Positions 20,103 to 32,600 of a stretch of DNA of 64,000 bases are shown here, piece by piece. Each line of letters begins with the position of its first letter. The first letter of the stretch is position 1. Source of the stretch: an uncultured Methanobrevibacter sp. (lineage in GTDB: Archaea; Methanobacteriota; Methanobacteria; Methanobacteriales; Methanobacteriaceae); contig NZ_CAMHFP010000002.1 of assembly GCF_946184425.1 (NCBI RefSeq), positions 1-64,000 on the forward strand, written 5' to 3'. The translations under genes were made by a program, and so were the position numbers. The notes below the pieces were generated by a model, which worked only from the letters and a program-made list of their open reading frames with translations, was not told the origin of the DNA and ran no database searches.

Positions 20103-23100
20103 TTGACGTTTAAAAAGGAGATAATTACTATTTTATTAATTATCTGCGTGCTTTTTACAATTTCGGCAATAAGTGCAGCTGACAGTGGTGATGAAGCTGT
20201 AAGCGTTGCCAATGATACTGTGGAAGTAACAGGGGTTAATGTAAATAGTGAAAATATTTTACAAAAAAGTAATAATGATGTTGAAATTTTGGGGGACACG
20301 GACGATGGAAGCTTTGCTGCTTTGCAGACTAAGGTAAGTGGTGCTTCTGGAAAAGTCCTATTGGAAAATGATTATGAATATATGAGTACTGATACAATTA
20401 CGGCAGGTATTGATATAACTGTGAATAATTTGGTTATAGATGGTCAAGGCCATAAGATAGATGCGAAAGGCCATACAAGATTTTTTAATGTTAATTCTAA
20501 TAGTGTAACCATTAAAAATATTACTTTTGTCAATGGTTATTCTTCTGATGGACCTGGAGCGATATTTGCTGATAATCAAAATGATATTTGTAATAATGTT
20601 AAAATTCAAAATTGTACATTTATAAATAACCATGGTCTTGATGGAGCTATATATTACTACTATGCTTGGGGTAATTCTATCACTGACTCAACTTTTATAA
20701 ACAATACTGGGTCTAATACTGGTGCGGTTCGTTGGATTTATTATGGTGGAACTATAGATAAATGTATTTTTATAAATAACACTGGTTCTAATGCAGGTTC
20801 CATATATTGGTCAATATATTATTCAAATGGAGTAATTTCAAATTCAATTTTCATTAACAATTCTGGAACTTATGATGTTTTATATAATAACCAATATGCT
20901 AGTAGCTATGGTAATACTCTTACTGCAGAAAATAGCTGGTGGGGTCTGACCAAGGACAATTATAAAACTGCAACTCCAAAGGTAAATTCTGCTTTGAAAA
21001 TAAATAAACAATATGTTTTAGATTTGAATTTGGACGGCAATGGAAATGCTTTTGTATCATTAAATAATTTATTGGAAAATGGGGTTTTAAGTGAAGATAC
21101 AAACTATGCTTTACCTACAATTGATTTGGATGTTAAAGGAGAGGATATTGAAGTTCCTTCTAAAGTAAAAATTGATGGTACCGGGAAAAATACAATCGTT
21201 TACACTCCAGCTGATTCATATTTATTGACCGTCGGTATCAGTGGTGCTGAAATAACCCGAGGAGTTGATCCTACTTTCATTTCACTGCAGAATAAAATTA
21301 ATAATGATATAAGCGGAGAATTATCATTAAAACAGGATTACAATTATGATTCTGATAAGGACAGCAGTTTAACCAGCGGCATTGAAATCACTAAAAGTTT
21401 AACAATTGATGGTAACGGACATTTCATTGATGCAAAAGGATTATCTAACATTTTTTACTTTAATGATGAAACAGGCTCTCAGGATTTAATCTTAAAAAAT
21501 ATTATTTTCAGAAATGCAGTCGGTACAGATGGTGCTGTTGTATACTTTAAGGGAAATAAGATTGAAGTAATTAACTGTACTTTCACTAATAATGATGCAA
21601 GTGGTCAGGGTGATGTATTATATATCAATGCAAACAGTAATGAAAATAAAATAACAGAGTCAAGTTTTATAAACAATGTCGGTTCTAATTCTGTAATTTA
21701 TATGAGTCCTACCACAATAGCTAATATAGATAATTCAATATTTATCAGTAATGATGCTACTTACAATGTTGTTGGATCAAGTGATGTTGTAGCTGATTAT
21801 AACTGGTGGGGTAATACAGCTCAAAATTATGATACTTCAATCACTAAAACAGACGGCATAACTGTTAATAAATGGTTATTCCTGAATATAGAGGCGGACC
21901 CAGCTACTGAAGGTACTGCAACAGTATCTTTAAATAATCTTTTTGACGGTAACGGTAAAGGCAATTATGACAGCTATGCACTACAGGCCATAACACTTAA
22001 TCTTGGTGGTACACATGCACAGTGCAATCCGACTGCTGTAACTCTCAACGACAACGGTCAAGCTGCTTTCGGGTTTGCAATGTTTAAAACTACTGCAACA
22101 TTAACTGTCAGTTATGAGGATATAACTGTCAATAAAGAACTGGAATATGTTATTGTCTGTAACGGTAGTTTTAAGGAATTGTATGATCTTATTTGGTTTA
22201 CTCCACAGGAAGGAGTTCTAAACCTTGAACATGATTTCAAATTTATTGACGGTGTAGATACAATAAAAAATGGAATATTTTCAAATAAAGACATTACCAT
22301 CAACGGAAATGGTTATACAATTGATGGTGATAAAAAAGCGTGCATATTCTGGTTTAATGAAAATCATGTAACTTTAAATAATATTACATTCAAGAATGGG
22401 GTTTCTGATTATGGTGCTGCAATTTATCACTCTGCCCAATCTTTAAATGTGAATTACTGTACATTCATAAACAATCAGGCTAGTGATTACGGTGGAGCGG
22501 TTTATAATTATGGCGGTACAAATTCCTTTATTAACTGTACATTTATCAATAACTACGGTAACAGAGGAGGTGCAGTTTATGATAATGGTCCTGTCAACAC
22601 TTTCATCAATTCCACTTTCGCAAATAATCGCGCTTCAACAGGTGGTGCAATATATAGCTATGCAAGTGGCAACACTGACTTTGCAAACTGTACATTTGAA
22701 AACAACAGTGCAACTAATGCCGGGGCTTTATATATTTATCATTCATATGTTGATTCAGATAATTGTACATTTAAAAACAACACTGCAAATCAGGGAGCAG
22801 TATCATATACAACAGGATACAGAAATGTGATTACAAACTCCAAATTTATTAAAAATATTGCAAAAGCAGGTGCTGTTATTTATGATGCAAATACTAATGT
22901 TGCGTCAGCAGATAAATGTATTTTCATTAACAATACTGCAACAACAGCTTTAATTTATGTAACTGGAGGTTACACTCTTGAAAATTCCATTTTATTGAAC
23001 AATTCCGGAGAATATGTTATCAATTCAGCTATTCCACAACAGTTCTTTGCCAATTATAACTGGTTTGGAAACAATATGACCAACTATGACCAAAAACCTA

Positions 23101-26100
23101 ATGTTCCTGCTAATCTGGCAATGGGTCCATGGTATGTTTTAGATGCCAATGCAACAAACGAATATGCAACAATTTCTTTAAACAATCTATATGATGGTAC
23201 AAACCTCATCAGAGGATATTCATCTTACGATCTCCCGAATATCACATTAAACACTGAATCAACTAATCTGGATGTTCCAGATACAATTACACTAAATAAA
23301 ACAGGGAAAACAAATGTTGCATATACATTAAATGGTGAAAAAGGATCATTAACAGTTAAAAACACCAATGCAGTAGCAACAACAGAAATTATGGCTGGAG
23401 ATTTTAATATCTTGCAGAAACTTATAGGTGAAAATGATGTAGTTGAGCTAACACGCAATTATACTTATGATTTATTATTTGACACTATCACAGAAGGAAT
23501 TGTTATTGACCGTGACAATGTCATAATCAAAGGTAACGGTTACATTATTGATGCAAAAGGCCAGTCCAGAATATTCAAGATAACAGGTTCAAATGTCGTA
23601 ATCGAAAACATTACATTCATCAATGCCAAAAGCGATGAGAATGGTGGTGCAATATACTTTGACGGCGAAAGCGGAACCGTAAAATCATCCATATTTACAA
23701 ATAACACAGCTGCAGGCGGAAGTGCAATATACTGGATAAAAAACAATGGAAAAGTAAACGACTGTGTATTCATTGACAATCCTGGAGATAATGCAATTTA
23801 TGCTCCAAGCGACTTGAATGCTGATTATAACTGGTTTGGAAATAACGCTTCCGATTACAATAAAAACATTGCAAAAGTTGAAGGATTCACATTAAACAAC
23901 TGGTATTTCTTAAATATTACCTTAGGACAAGCGGCTGCAACAATCAATTTGAATAATGTCTACAATGTTTTGGATGCAACAAACAGCACAAATGAAAATT
24001 GCGCTTTAGGAAACCTGAACCTGACATTAATTGGAGAAAACCTGACTGTTCAGGACAGTGCGGTTTTATCTAAAGGAGTTGCTGATGTTCCTATTGCTCC
24101 AGTATATAAGGACCTATCATTAACCGCAAGTTTCGGATCTGCTTCATATAATAAAAGCTCTTCTATACAGGGGGACTTTGCTATTTTACAGGAATTAATC
24201 AGTGCAGCCGGTGAAAACGGTGTTGTCAATTTAGACCGTAATTATAATTATATTATAGGTGCGGATACTGGATATACTGGAATTAGGATATCCCTTAAAA
24301 ATTTAACAATCAACGGTAACGGATTCACTGTCAACGCAAATGGCAAATCAAGAATATTCAATATCGAAAACGCTCATAATTTAACTATTAAAAACATTAC
24401 TTTAACTAATGGTTATAGTAATGAACATGGTGGTGCAATTTATTGGAAAGGCGCAAAATATGCTACAATTAGAGATACCATAATTAAAAACAGTCATTCT
24501 AATTCACAAGGTGGTGCAATATACCTTAATAGTGGTATTAACAAGAGATTCATTAATGTGACTTTCATGAATAACACCGCTCTTACCGGTGGGGCACTGG
24601 CTTTTATGGACCAGCAATCTGGTGACAGCAATTTAATTTATGACTCAACATTTGTAAATAATTCTGCTTCTTCCAATCTTGGTGGAGGTGCAATTTATAG
24701 TTATTCTGGAAAAATAAATATCACAAATTCAGATTTCATAAATAATTCTGCATACAGTACTACTCAATCAAATTATGGTGGAGCTCTTTATATTTCAACC
24801 ACTGCTGATGATGTCAGTATAGTGAATTCTACTTTTAGAAACAATTTCGCAAAAGGTAAATCTACAGCTCACGGTGGAGCAATATATTGGGCGGCTACAG
24901 GTAAAACACTTTCCATAGCTAATTCCACATTCATTGGAAATGATGCAAAAGGTGGTACAAGCTATGGTCGTGGTGGTGTATTGTATACTACTGCAGGTAC
25001 TCACAATATTGTAAACTCAACATTTTTGAACAACCATGCTAAATCTTCAGGTGGAGCAGCTTTTTGTGCAAATAGTGCATCTCAAACCAATTTCAGAGAT
25101 TCAATATTCCTTGGAAATTACTATTCCTCATCTCAAGCATTTCCAAGTGTTGTAGGTAGGACTTCCGGTAAGTATAATTTCGACAACTGCTGGTTTGGAA
25201 ACACTCCTTCAGATACCGGAAATCGTGGAGTTACTCCAGGTACCTATATAATTGTAAACAACAAATTGACATTGAATTATGAAACAGACCCATATATGGT
25301 GGTTGGTGAAGACAGAAATGTCAAATTTGTTTTCACATATGTTGAAAATGGTGTAAATAAGGTTTATGATTCATCCAATCTTCCTAAGGTAAATCTTACA
25401 CTTACACCTTCCAACGGAAAAGTTAACAAGAACAATGCATTAATGGAGGAAAATATTTTATTCAATGCAGACCAAAGGGAAAATGTTAAAATAACTGCTT
25501 CATATAATGTTGCTTCATTAACAGTTCCTTTTGAAGTAAAATATTCAGTTAAAATTATAGCTGCAGATGAAATTACCATTCATGTTGGTGATGTTGATGT
25601 TGAGGTTCCTGCAGAGTTAAGTGAAAGTGCAGCTACTGGTGTTATAAATTATCGTGGAGGAGATGAATTTATAGATGTTTTGGCTAATGGATATGTAACT
25701 GGTCTTAAATACGGAACATCTGTTTTAACAATTTTTTATACTGGTGATGATAATTACGCTCCGGTTAGTGTTAACGTTATTGTAAATGTAGTTAAAAATT
25801 CTGCTTCAATCACTGTAACTGATGAGAACCCTATACATATTAAAGTAAATGATGAGAATATCCAGCTTAATTATACTAAAGTAAGTGATGCAACCATTAA
25901 CTTCGTTAGTAATGACACAAGCGTTTTAGAAATTGACCCTGCAACCGGTGTAATGACAGGTAAAAAAGGTGGAGTAGCAAATATTACAATTTCACTTCCT
26001 GAAACAGATAAGTATGAAGCGAAAAGTGTTAACATAATCGTCACAGTCGACAAAATTGATGCAGATATTAGTGCTGAGCCGTTTGAAGTGAGTGTTCGTG

Positions 26101-26609
26101 AGGAAAAGTTAATTGATGTTAATGTTCCTGGTGATTTTGATGGAACTGTTTCTTTTGTTAGTGCTGTTCCTGATAATCTTACTGTTGATACTGATGGTAA
26201 GGTTACTGGTAAAAAAGGTGGTGAAGTTGTTGTTACTATGAGTTGGGCTGAAAGTGATAAGTATCTTGCGGGTAGTGCTGATGTTAGTGTGAAGGTTAAT
26301 AAGCTTGTTCCTACTATTTCTGTCGGTGATATTGGTTCTATTGATGCTGATGAGTCTGTGAGTGTTGTTGCAAGTGTTGATAGTGGTGCTGAGTTGACTT
26401 ATGTGACTAATGATTCCAGTGTTGCAAGTGTTTCAGGTAATGTGGTGACTGGTGTTATCGGAGGTAAGGTCAATATTACAGTTCGTGCTGCTGAAACTGA
26501 TGAATATCTTGCAGGCAGCAAAAATATCACAATCACAGTTAACAAGATATCACCAAACATTCATGCCGACAGCATCGAGGTCGATGTCAACGCAAACATT
26601 CAAACCTGA
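20103..26609 (+). CDS. Giant adhesin-like protein, N-terminal part up to a frameshift
   Basis: Translation begins at a TTG with AAAGGAG (20087-20093) upstream, then a signal peptide ending ISAAD. Five beta-helix modules follow, opening near residues 68, 390, 688, 1099 and 1357, each with a cap of the form FxxLQ, a NGxGxxIDAxGxSRIF strand, GGAIY repeats and a closing WFGN segment. Big_2 Ig-like domains start near residue 1815. The frame ends at 26609 just after repeat copy 1, in the middle of an Ig-like domain. With one extra-base correction it continues to 34473. As it stands the product would be a 2,168-residue secreted protein without the C-terminal wall region. Confidence 0.85.
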   Translation: MTFKKEIITILLIICVLFTISAISAADSGDEAVSVANDTVEVTGVNVNSENILQKSNNDVEILGDTDDGSFAALQTKVSGASGKVLLENDYEYMSTDTITAGIDITVNNLVIDGQGHKIDAKGHTRFFNVNSNSVTIKNITFVNGYSSDGPGAIFADNQNDICNNVKIQNCTFINNHGLDGAIYYYYAWGNSITDSTFINNTGSNTGAVRWIYYGGTIDKCIFINNTGSNAGSIYWSIYYSNGVISNSIFINNSGTYDVLYNNQYASSYGNTLTAENSWWGLTKDNYKTATPKVNSALKINKQYVLDLNLDGNGNAFVSLNNLLENGVLSEDTNYALPTIDLDVKGEDIEVPSKVKIDGTGKNTIVYTPADSYLLTVGISGAEITRGVDPTFISLQNKINNDISGELSLKQDYNYDSDKDSSLTSGIEITKSLTIDGNGHFIDAKGLSNIFYFNDETGSQDLILKNIIFRNAVGTDGAVVYFKGNKIEVINCTFTNNDASGQGDVLYINANSNENKITESSFINNVGSNSVIYMSPTTIANIDNSIFISNDATYNVVGSSDVVADYNWWGNTAQNYDTSITKTDGITVNKWLFLNIEADPATEGTATVSLNNLFDGNGKGNYDSYALQAITLNLGGTHAQCNPTAVTLNDNGQAAFGFAMFKTTATLTVSYEDITVNKELEYVIVCNGSFKELYDLIWFTPQEGVLNLEHDFKFIDGVDTIKNGIFSNKDITINGNGYTIDGDKKACIFWFNENHVTLNNITFKNGVSDYGAAIYHSAQSLNVNYCTFINNQASDYGGAVYNYGGTNSFINCTFINNYGNRGGAVYDNGPVNTFINSTFANNRASTGGAIYSYASGNTDFANCTFENNSATNAGALYIYHSYVDSDNCTFKNNTANQGAVSYTTGYRNVITNSKFIKNIAKAGAVIYDANTNVASADKCIFINNTATTALIYVTGGYTLENSILLNNSGEYVINSAIPQQFFANYNWFGNNMTNYDQKPNVPANLAMGPWYVLDANATNEYATISLNNLYDGTNLIRGYSSYDLPNITLNTESTNLDVPDTITLNKTGKTNVAYTLNGEKGSLTVKNTNAVATTEIMAGDFNILQKLIGENDVVELTRNYTYDLLFDTITEGIVIDRDNVIIKGNGYIIDAKGQSRIFKITGSNVVIENITFINAKSDENGGAIYFDGESGTVKSSIFTNNTAAGGSAIYWIKNNGKVNDCVFIDNPGDNAIYAPSDLNADYNWFGNNASDYNKNIAKVEGFTLNNWYFLNITLGQAAATINLNNVYNVLDATNSTNENCALGNLNLTLIGENLTVQDSAVLSKGVADVPIAPVYKDLSLTASFGSASYNKSSSIQGDFAILQELISAAGENGVVNLDRNYNYIIGADTGYTGIRISLKNLTINGNGFTVNANGKSRIFNIENAHNLTIKNITLTNGYSNEHGGAIYWKGAKYATIRDTIIKNSHSNSQGGAIYLNSGINKRFINVTFMNNTALTGGALAFMDQQSGDSNLIYDSTFVNNSASSNLGGGAIYSYSGKINITNSDFINNSAYSTTQSNYGGALYISTTADDVSIVNSTFRNNFAKGKSTAHGGAIYWAATGKTLSIANSTFIGNDAKGGTSYGRGGVLYTTAGTHNIVNSTFLNNHAKSSGGAAFCANSASQTNFRDSIFLGNYYSSSQAFPSVVGRTSGKYNFDNCWFGNTPSDTGNRGVTPGTYIIVNNKLTLNYETDPYMVVGEDRNVKFVFTYVENGVNKVYDSSNLPKVNLTLTPSNGKVNKNNALMEENILFNADQRENVKITASYNVASLTVPFEVKYSVKIIAADEITIHVGDVDVEVPAELSESAATGVINYRGGDEFIDVLANGYVTGLKYGTSVLTIFYTGDDNYAPVSVNVIVNVVKNSASITVTDENPIHIKVNDENIQLNYTKVSDATINFVSNDTSVLEIDPATGVMTGKKGGVANITISLPETDKYEAKSVNIIVTVDKIDADISAEPFEVSVREEKLIDVNVPGDFDGTVSFVSAVPDNLTVDTDGKVTGKKGGEVVVTMSWAESDKYLAGSADVSVKVNKLVPTISVGDIGSIDADESVSVVASVDSGAELTYVTNDSSVASVSGNVVTGVIGGKVNITVRAAETDEYLAGSKNITITVNKISPNIHADSIEVDVNANIQT
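26061..26560 (+). repeat. 500-bp direct repeat, copy 1
   Basis: This copy matches 26791-27290 at 499 of 500 bases; the only difference is C at 26097 against G at 26827. The offset is 730 bases, which is not a multiple of three. It encodes about two Ig-like domains, beginning ADISAEPFEVSV. Its third codon positions are rich in T, unlike the flanks. Confidence 0.95.
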
Positions 26610-26610
26610 T
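26585..26610 (+). other. Frameshift site splitting the giant adhesin
   Basis: Up to about 26600 the coding frame is that of the 20103 start; after it homology continues in another frame, KPDDYNGIITYESKT, which matches the paralogous KPGDYSGEITYESNN later in the protein. The upstream frame meets TGA at 26607-26609. A net gain of one base (or loss of two) relative to an intact gene is required. Confidence 0.8.
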
Positions 26611-29600
26611 GACTATAACGGCATCATAACTTATGAAAGTAAAACTCCATTAATTGCAGGTGTTGATGAAAATTCAGGTAACGTAACAGGAATTTCTGGC
26701 GGAACTGGAACTATAACCATTAATTGGGAAGAAACTGCAAAATACAATGCAGGCAGTTATGATGTAACTGTAAAAGTCAATAAAATAACTGCAGATATTA
26801 GTGCTGAGCCGTTTGAAGTGAGTGTTGGTGAGGAAAAGTTAATTGATGTTAATGTTCCTGGTGATTTTGATGGAACTGTTTCTTTTGTTAGTGCTGTTCC
26901 TGATAATCTTACTGTTGATACTGATGGTAAGGTTACTGGTAAAAAAGGTGGTGAAGTTGTTGTTACTATGAGTTGGGCTGAAAGTGATAAGTATCTTGCG
27001 GGTAGTGCTGATGTTAGTGTGAAGGTTAATAAGCTTGTTCCTACTATTTCTGTCGGTGATATTGGTTCTATTGATGCTGATGAGTCTGTGAGTGTTGTTG
27101 CAAGTGTTGATAGTGGTGCTGAGTTGACTTATGTGACTAATGATTCCAGTGTTGCAAGTGTTTCAGGTAATGTGGTGACTGGTGTTATCGGAGGTAAGGT
27201 CAATATTACAGTTCGTGCTGCTGAAACTGATGAATATCTTGCAGGCAGCAAAAATATCACAATCACAGTTAACAAGATATCACCAAACATCAAAGTCGAT
27301 CCATTCGATGTTGATGCTGACAGTACTAAGCAGATTGTTCCTGTAAAACCTGGTGATTATAGTGGTGAGATAACCTATGAGAGCAATAATACATCCATCG
27401 CATCTGTTGAAGGTGACGAGGTCACAGGTATTTTCGGAGGCAAAGTCAACATAACAGTCAGCTGGACTGAAACAGAGAAATACACCGCAGGCAGTTCAAA
27501 CGTAATTGTTGTAGTCAACAAAATTTCACCTAACCTTCATGCGGACGCATTGGATGTTGAATTCAATCATACCAAATCATTAGTTGTCACTTCAGATAGT
27601 GAAGGCGGCTTGACTTATGAAATTCAGGATTCAAGCATTGCCACCGTAGATGGAACAGGTAAAGTTACCTCAAATAAAATCGGACAAACCACTGTTAAAA
27701 TAAGCATAGCCGAAACTGAGAAATACACATCCGACGAGGTGGATGTTATTGTTAATGTTATCAAAACATCCCCAAATCTCCACACTGATGTGATTAGGGT
27801 GAAAGTTGGAAACACAGAAGAAATTCAATTAACATATCTCGGTAATGGGACACTATCATTTGAAAGCCTGGATAATGCTACTGTGACTGTCAGCAACAAC
27901 GGCAAGGTCACAGGTATTGATAACGGTGAAACAAAAGTCAAAATAACAATTGCGGAAAGTGAAAACTACACTTCCCAAACAATTGAAGTTCCTGTAATTG
28001 TTACCAACAAGGAAATAGGTAAAATCAACATTTCCTCAAACCAGAAATATATGGTTGATGTTGATGGAAAAATCATAATTAATGCAACTACAAACAGCGA
28101 CGGAACTTTAAGCTACACTATCAATGATACAAGTGTTGCAGTTTTATCCGGCAATGAACTGACAGGTCTCATTGGAGGAAAAGTTAAAGTAACAGTTACA
28201 CTCCCTACAACCCACGACTATGTTGGTGAGGTTAAAAACATTACAATTACCGTAAACAAACTCACACCAACTGTCACAATCATCAATGGTGAAAATGACG
28301 AAGTCGATGTCGGTAAAAACATCACTGTCAATGCTCAAACATCAGCTGATGATATGGGCGATGCTAAACTAATATTTGAAAGCAATGATACTGATGTGGC
28401 AAAAATTGATGAAAACGGAGTTGTGACTGGTCTTAAAGGAGGTGTTGTAAACATTACCGTAACAAGTCCTGAAACTTCAAGATATTCCAAAGGAATCAAA
28501 AACATTACAGTAACAGTCAATAAACTTGAATCAAATATTACAGTTAACAATGGAGAACCTGTTTCTGTTGATGTGGACAGGACTGTAAACGTTAATGCAA
28601 CCACCAACAGCAATGCGACAGTTGAATTTATAAGCGCTAATGTTGACATTGCAAAAATTGACAGTGAAGGTAATTTGACAGGTGTTACTGGATATGATGT
28701 TGTAATTACAATCAGTGTACCTGAAAACGAATGGTATCTGGCAAAAACTGTTTATGTAACTGTTAAAGTTAATAAGCTTACTCCAAATATCACTATCAAC
28801 GACATCGATTCAATTAATGCTGATCAAACTGCAGTAATAGTCGCTACTACAGATAGTGACGGTGAAAAGTCATATGAAATCAATGATACCACTGTTGCAG
28901 CTTTAAATGGCAATGAATTGACAGGTATCCTAGGTGGAAAAGTCAATGTAACCGTGAATGTGGCTGAAACTGACAGGTATGTTGCAGGAAATCAAAGCAT
29001 TGAAATAACTGTCAATAAGATTTCTCCAAAAATCAATGCAAGCGATATTGAGGTTGATGTTGACAGCACCAAAGCAATCGATGTCAAAAAGCCTGATGAT
29101 TATGAAGGTATAATCACTTTCACAAGTTCCGTTCCGGAAAATGCAACAGTTGATGCAAACGGAAATGTGACAGGTATTTTAGGTTCAAACCAAACAGTTA
29201 CAATCAGTTGGAGTGAAACAGACAAATACACTTCAGGAAGCTATTATGTAAATGTAATTGTCAACAAACTCAAACCAACATTGGAGGTTGCTAAAGATTC
29301 AGTCTCAGTAGATGTTGACAAATCCATCTCAATCGGATATGACTATATTGGCGAAGGTGCAGTAATTTTCGCTTCAAGCAATACAAGTGTTGCAACCGTT
29401 AAAGGAGGAACAGTTACCGGAATAATCGGAGGTGAAGTAACAATTACATTAACTTCAAAAGAAACTCCTAGATATCAGTCCGTAAGCAGGAATGTAACTG
29501 TAACTGTTAATAAACTCACTCCTGAATTCACAGTCAATAACGAAGAACCGATTTCCATTGATGTATATGGAAGTGTTGATTTAAATGTTACCACTAATAG

Positions 29601-32600
29601 TGACGGAAGCCTCAGCTTTGAAATTGTAGATGATTCAATTGCTGATTTAAATGATGTTACTGTAACAGGTAAAAAAGGTGGAAAAGTAAACGTAACTGTA
29701 AGGGTATCCGAAACCGAAAGATATCTTGCAGGCAGCAAAAATGTAACAGTCACTGTAAACAAGCTCATTCCGAATATCAAAATTTTAAATGATCCATTTT
29801 CCGTAGATGTTGATGATACTGCTGATATAATGGTTGACTTCTCAGGTGATGAACGTGGAGTCTCATACAAATCCAATAATGAATCAATTGCAGTAATTGT
29901 AAATAACAATCATGTTTCAGGAATAATTGGAGGTCAGGTGAACATTACAGTAACTGTTGGGGAAGACGAAATATATGAAAAGTACAGCAAAAACTTCACA
30001 TTGACAGTAAATAAGTTAGCTCCGACAATCACTGTAAACGGTGAACCTATTTCAGTGAATGTGAAAGATGGAGTGTCAATTATTGTAAGTGTCGACAGTC
30101 CTGGAGATGTAACATTCAAGGTCAATGATTCATCAATTGCCACAGTAAACAATGACGGACTTGTAGAAGGTCTGAACAGTGGCATTGTAGAAATTACAAT
30201 CAGTGTTGCTGGAACTGACAAATATCTTGCCGCAAACAAAACAATTAATGTAACTGTCAATAAGGCTCCAACTGTCATTAATGTGGTCAGTCCGATTCAA
30301 ACACAGTACAATGATACAATTTCACTGAATCCGGGTATTTCAACACAAAACGGACATGACGTAAGTGAAGGAAACATTACATACTACATTGGTGAAAATC
30401 CAATTTCAGATGCAATATCCATTGGTGATGAGTTCAGATGGACTGTAAAATCCATTGAAGAATTCAATATCACTGTAAAATACTCAGGATCTCACAACTA
30501 CCTTCCATCCGAAGCAAACATTACAGTCAAATCCAAAAAGGCAACTGTTAATGTTGTAGTTGAAGTTGAAGATGCGGTTTATCCTAATGCAATAACTGTC
30601 AAAGTGACATCTGATGTCGACGGAAAATACACAGTCATCTTAAATGACACACAAAACACTAAACTGACAGTGGATGTAGTTGGAGGAGTAGGTGAAAACA
30701 CAACCTTCCTTAATGCAGGTAACTACTCAGCTGAAGTTTCAGCATTTGACTATGAAAACTACACAGTAAACGCTCAAAACGATACATTTAAAATTGAAAA
30801 GGCAGACATCAACGTGACAATTGTCGTTGATGAAATTGTCTACGGCAGCAATGTGACCGGTTACATCACGACTGATGTTGCTGGAACTTACACAGTAAAC
30901 ATTGCAGACAAATATTCATTCGATATTGAAGTCAGCGAGCCTGACAAGGAAATTTACTTCAATGAATATGTCTATCTTGATGTGGATTCATACAATGCAA
31001 CTGTAGCAACCCCTGAACAGGAAAACTACAACAGACAGAAAAATTCAACAGCATTTAAAGTAATCAAAGCCGACAATCATATTGAAGTAAGTGTCATTCC
31101 TTCAACCTATCCGTTCAACGTAACAGTTCAGGTAACCGCAACAGCAGCAGGAATGTATAAGGTCGACATTAACGGAACAGTTGTTGAAGTCCAAGCAAAT
31201 ACCACAGGCACAAGTATTCATTTGGCTGCAGGTTCATATTATGCAAACATTACAGGATATACAAGCAACAACTACAATGGATTGACTAAGAACACTACAT
31301 TCAATGTTATCAGGGCACTTGCTGTCATTGTCATTGAAATCGATGACACCACACTACCTGGAGATGTATTTGTCAAAGTAATCTCAAACATGCCTGACAC
31401 CTATAACATAACAATCAACGGAACCTACACAGTTCCTGTAACAGTTGATGAATATGGTGAAGGAAATGCAACAGTCAGTTTACCTGCAGGCATAGGATAT
31501 GTGGCAACAACCACATTTGCTGATATTCAAAACTACACTGTAAAAATTACAGAAGTAAAATTTAATGTAAGCAAATCAGACAATAACATAATTGTTGTTG
31601 TTGAAAATATTGACTATCCGAACAATGCAACTGTCAGGGTGATTGCTGATGTCAACGGAACATACACAGTAGACATTAACGGAACCGTGGTGGATGTCGA
31701 AGCTAACGGTGAAGGAAAACATGTCTCATTAGATGTAGGAAGCTATAATGCAAATGTTGTGGGATATGTCAGTGATGATTACAACGCAATCATTACCAAT
31801 GACACATTCACAGTATTTGGAACAAACAATGTGAAAGTGGAAGTTCCTGAAATTGTATACAACGGTGAGGCAACAATCAATGTCACTGCTGATGTCGACG
31901 GAAACTACACAGTCAAAATCAACGATGAAAACGTAACTGTTGAGGTAATCAACGGTAAAGGATCAACAACAATTGAACTTCCTGAAGGTTCATATGCAAC
32001 ATCAACTTCTCTCGGTGATGAGGTATACCATAATGATGTAGATGAGTCAGCATTCTATGTATTGCCTAAGGACATCAAATACGAATTGACAATACGTGAT
32101 ATAAACTATCCTGAAAATGATACAATCACTTTGATTGGTGAAGGAAATGTAACAATATCCGTCGAGTATTACCTGGTCAAATTTTTCAATACCACAGGAT
32201 ACTCATTCGATGTATATGTTAACGGAGTTCCTAGCATGATTGGTGAGCCTGTCCAAAAGCAATTCACAAATGTTAAAGATATTATAATTTCCAAAACTTC
32301 AAAAGTGAATATAACTGTTGTCTACAAGGACATAGTAAATAATATCACAGTTACAAGCAATGCCCTGACTTATGATATTACAGTCAAAAATTCTACAGTT
32401 TCAGCTGTTGCAGATGACATATCATACACCGATAATGCGATAATCAACATCAAAGCCGGTGAGGACGGAACATATGATGTTATAGTTAATGGCAAATCAT
32501 ATGAGGTAAATGTGACTGATGGAGTTGGAAGCCTTGATTTGGGTGTGCTTCCGGCAGGGGAATATGATGTTTCAATTGCATCTAGAGACAATGCAAGCAT

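Noticed and set aside
22483..22830. 115-codon frame inside the giant adhesin on the plus strand
   Set aside because: It is an alternative frame of beta-helix repeats with no ribosome site.
26452..26602. ATG at 26452 as true start of a separate downstream adhesin gene
   Set aside because: The first 50 residues are an out-of-frame reading of repeat copy 1, with no signal peptide and no ribosome site.
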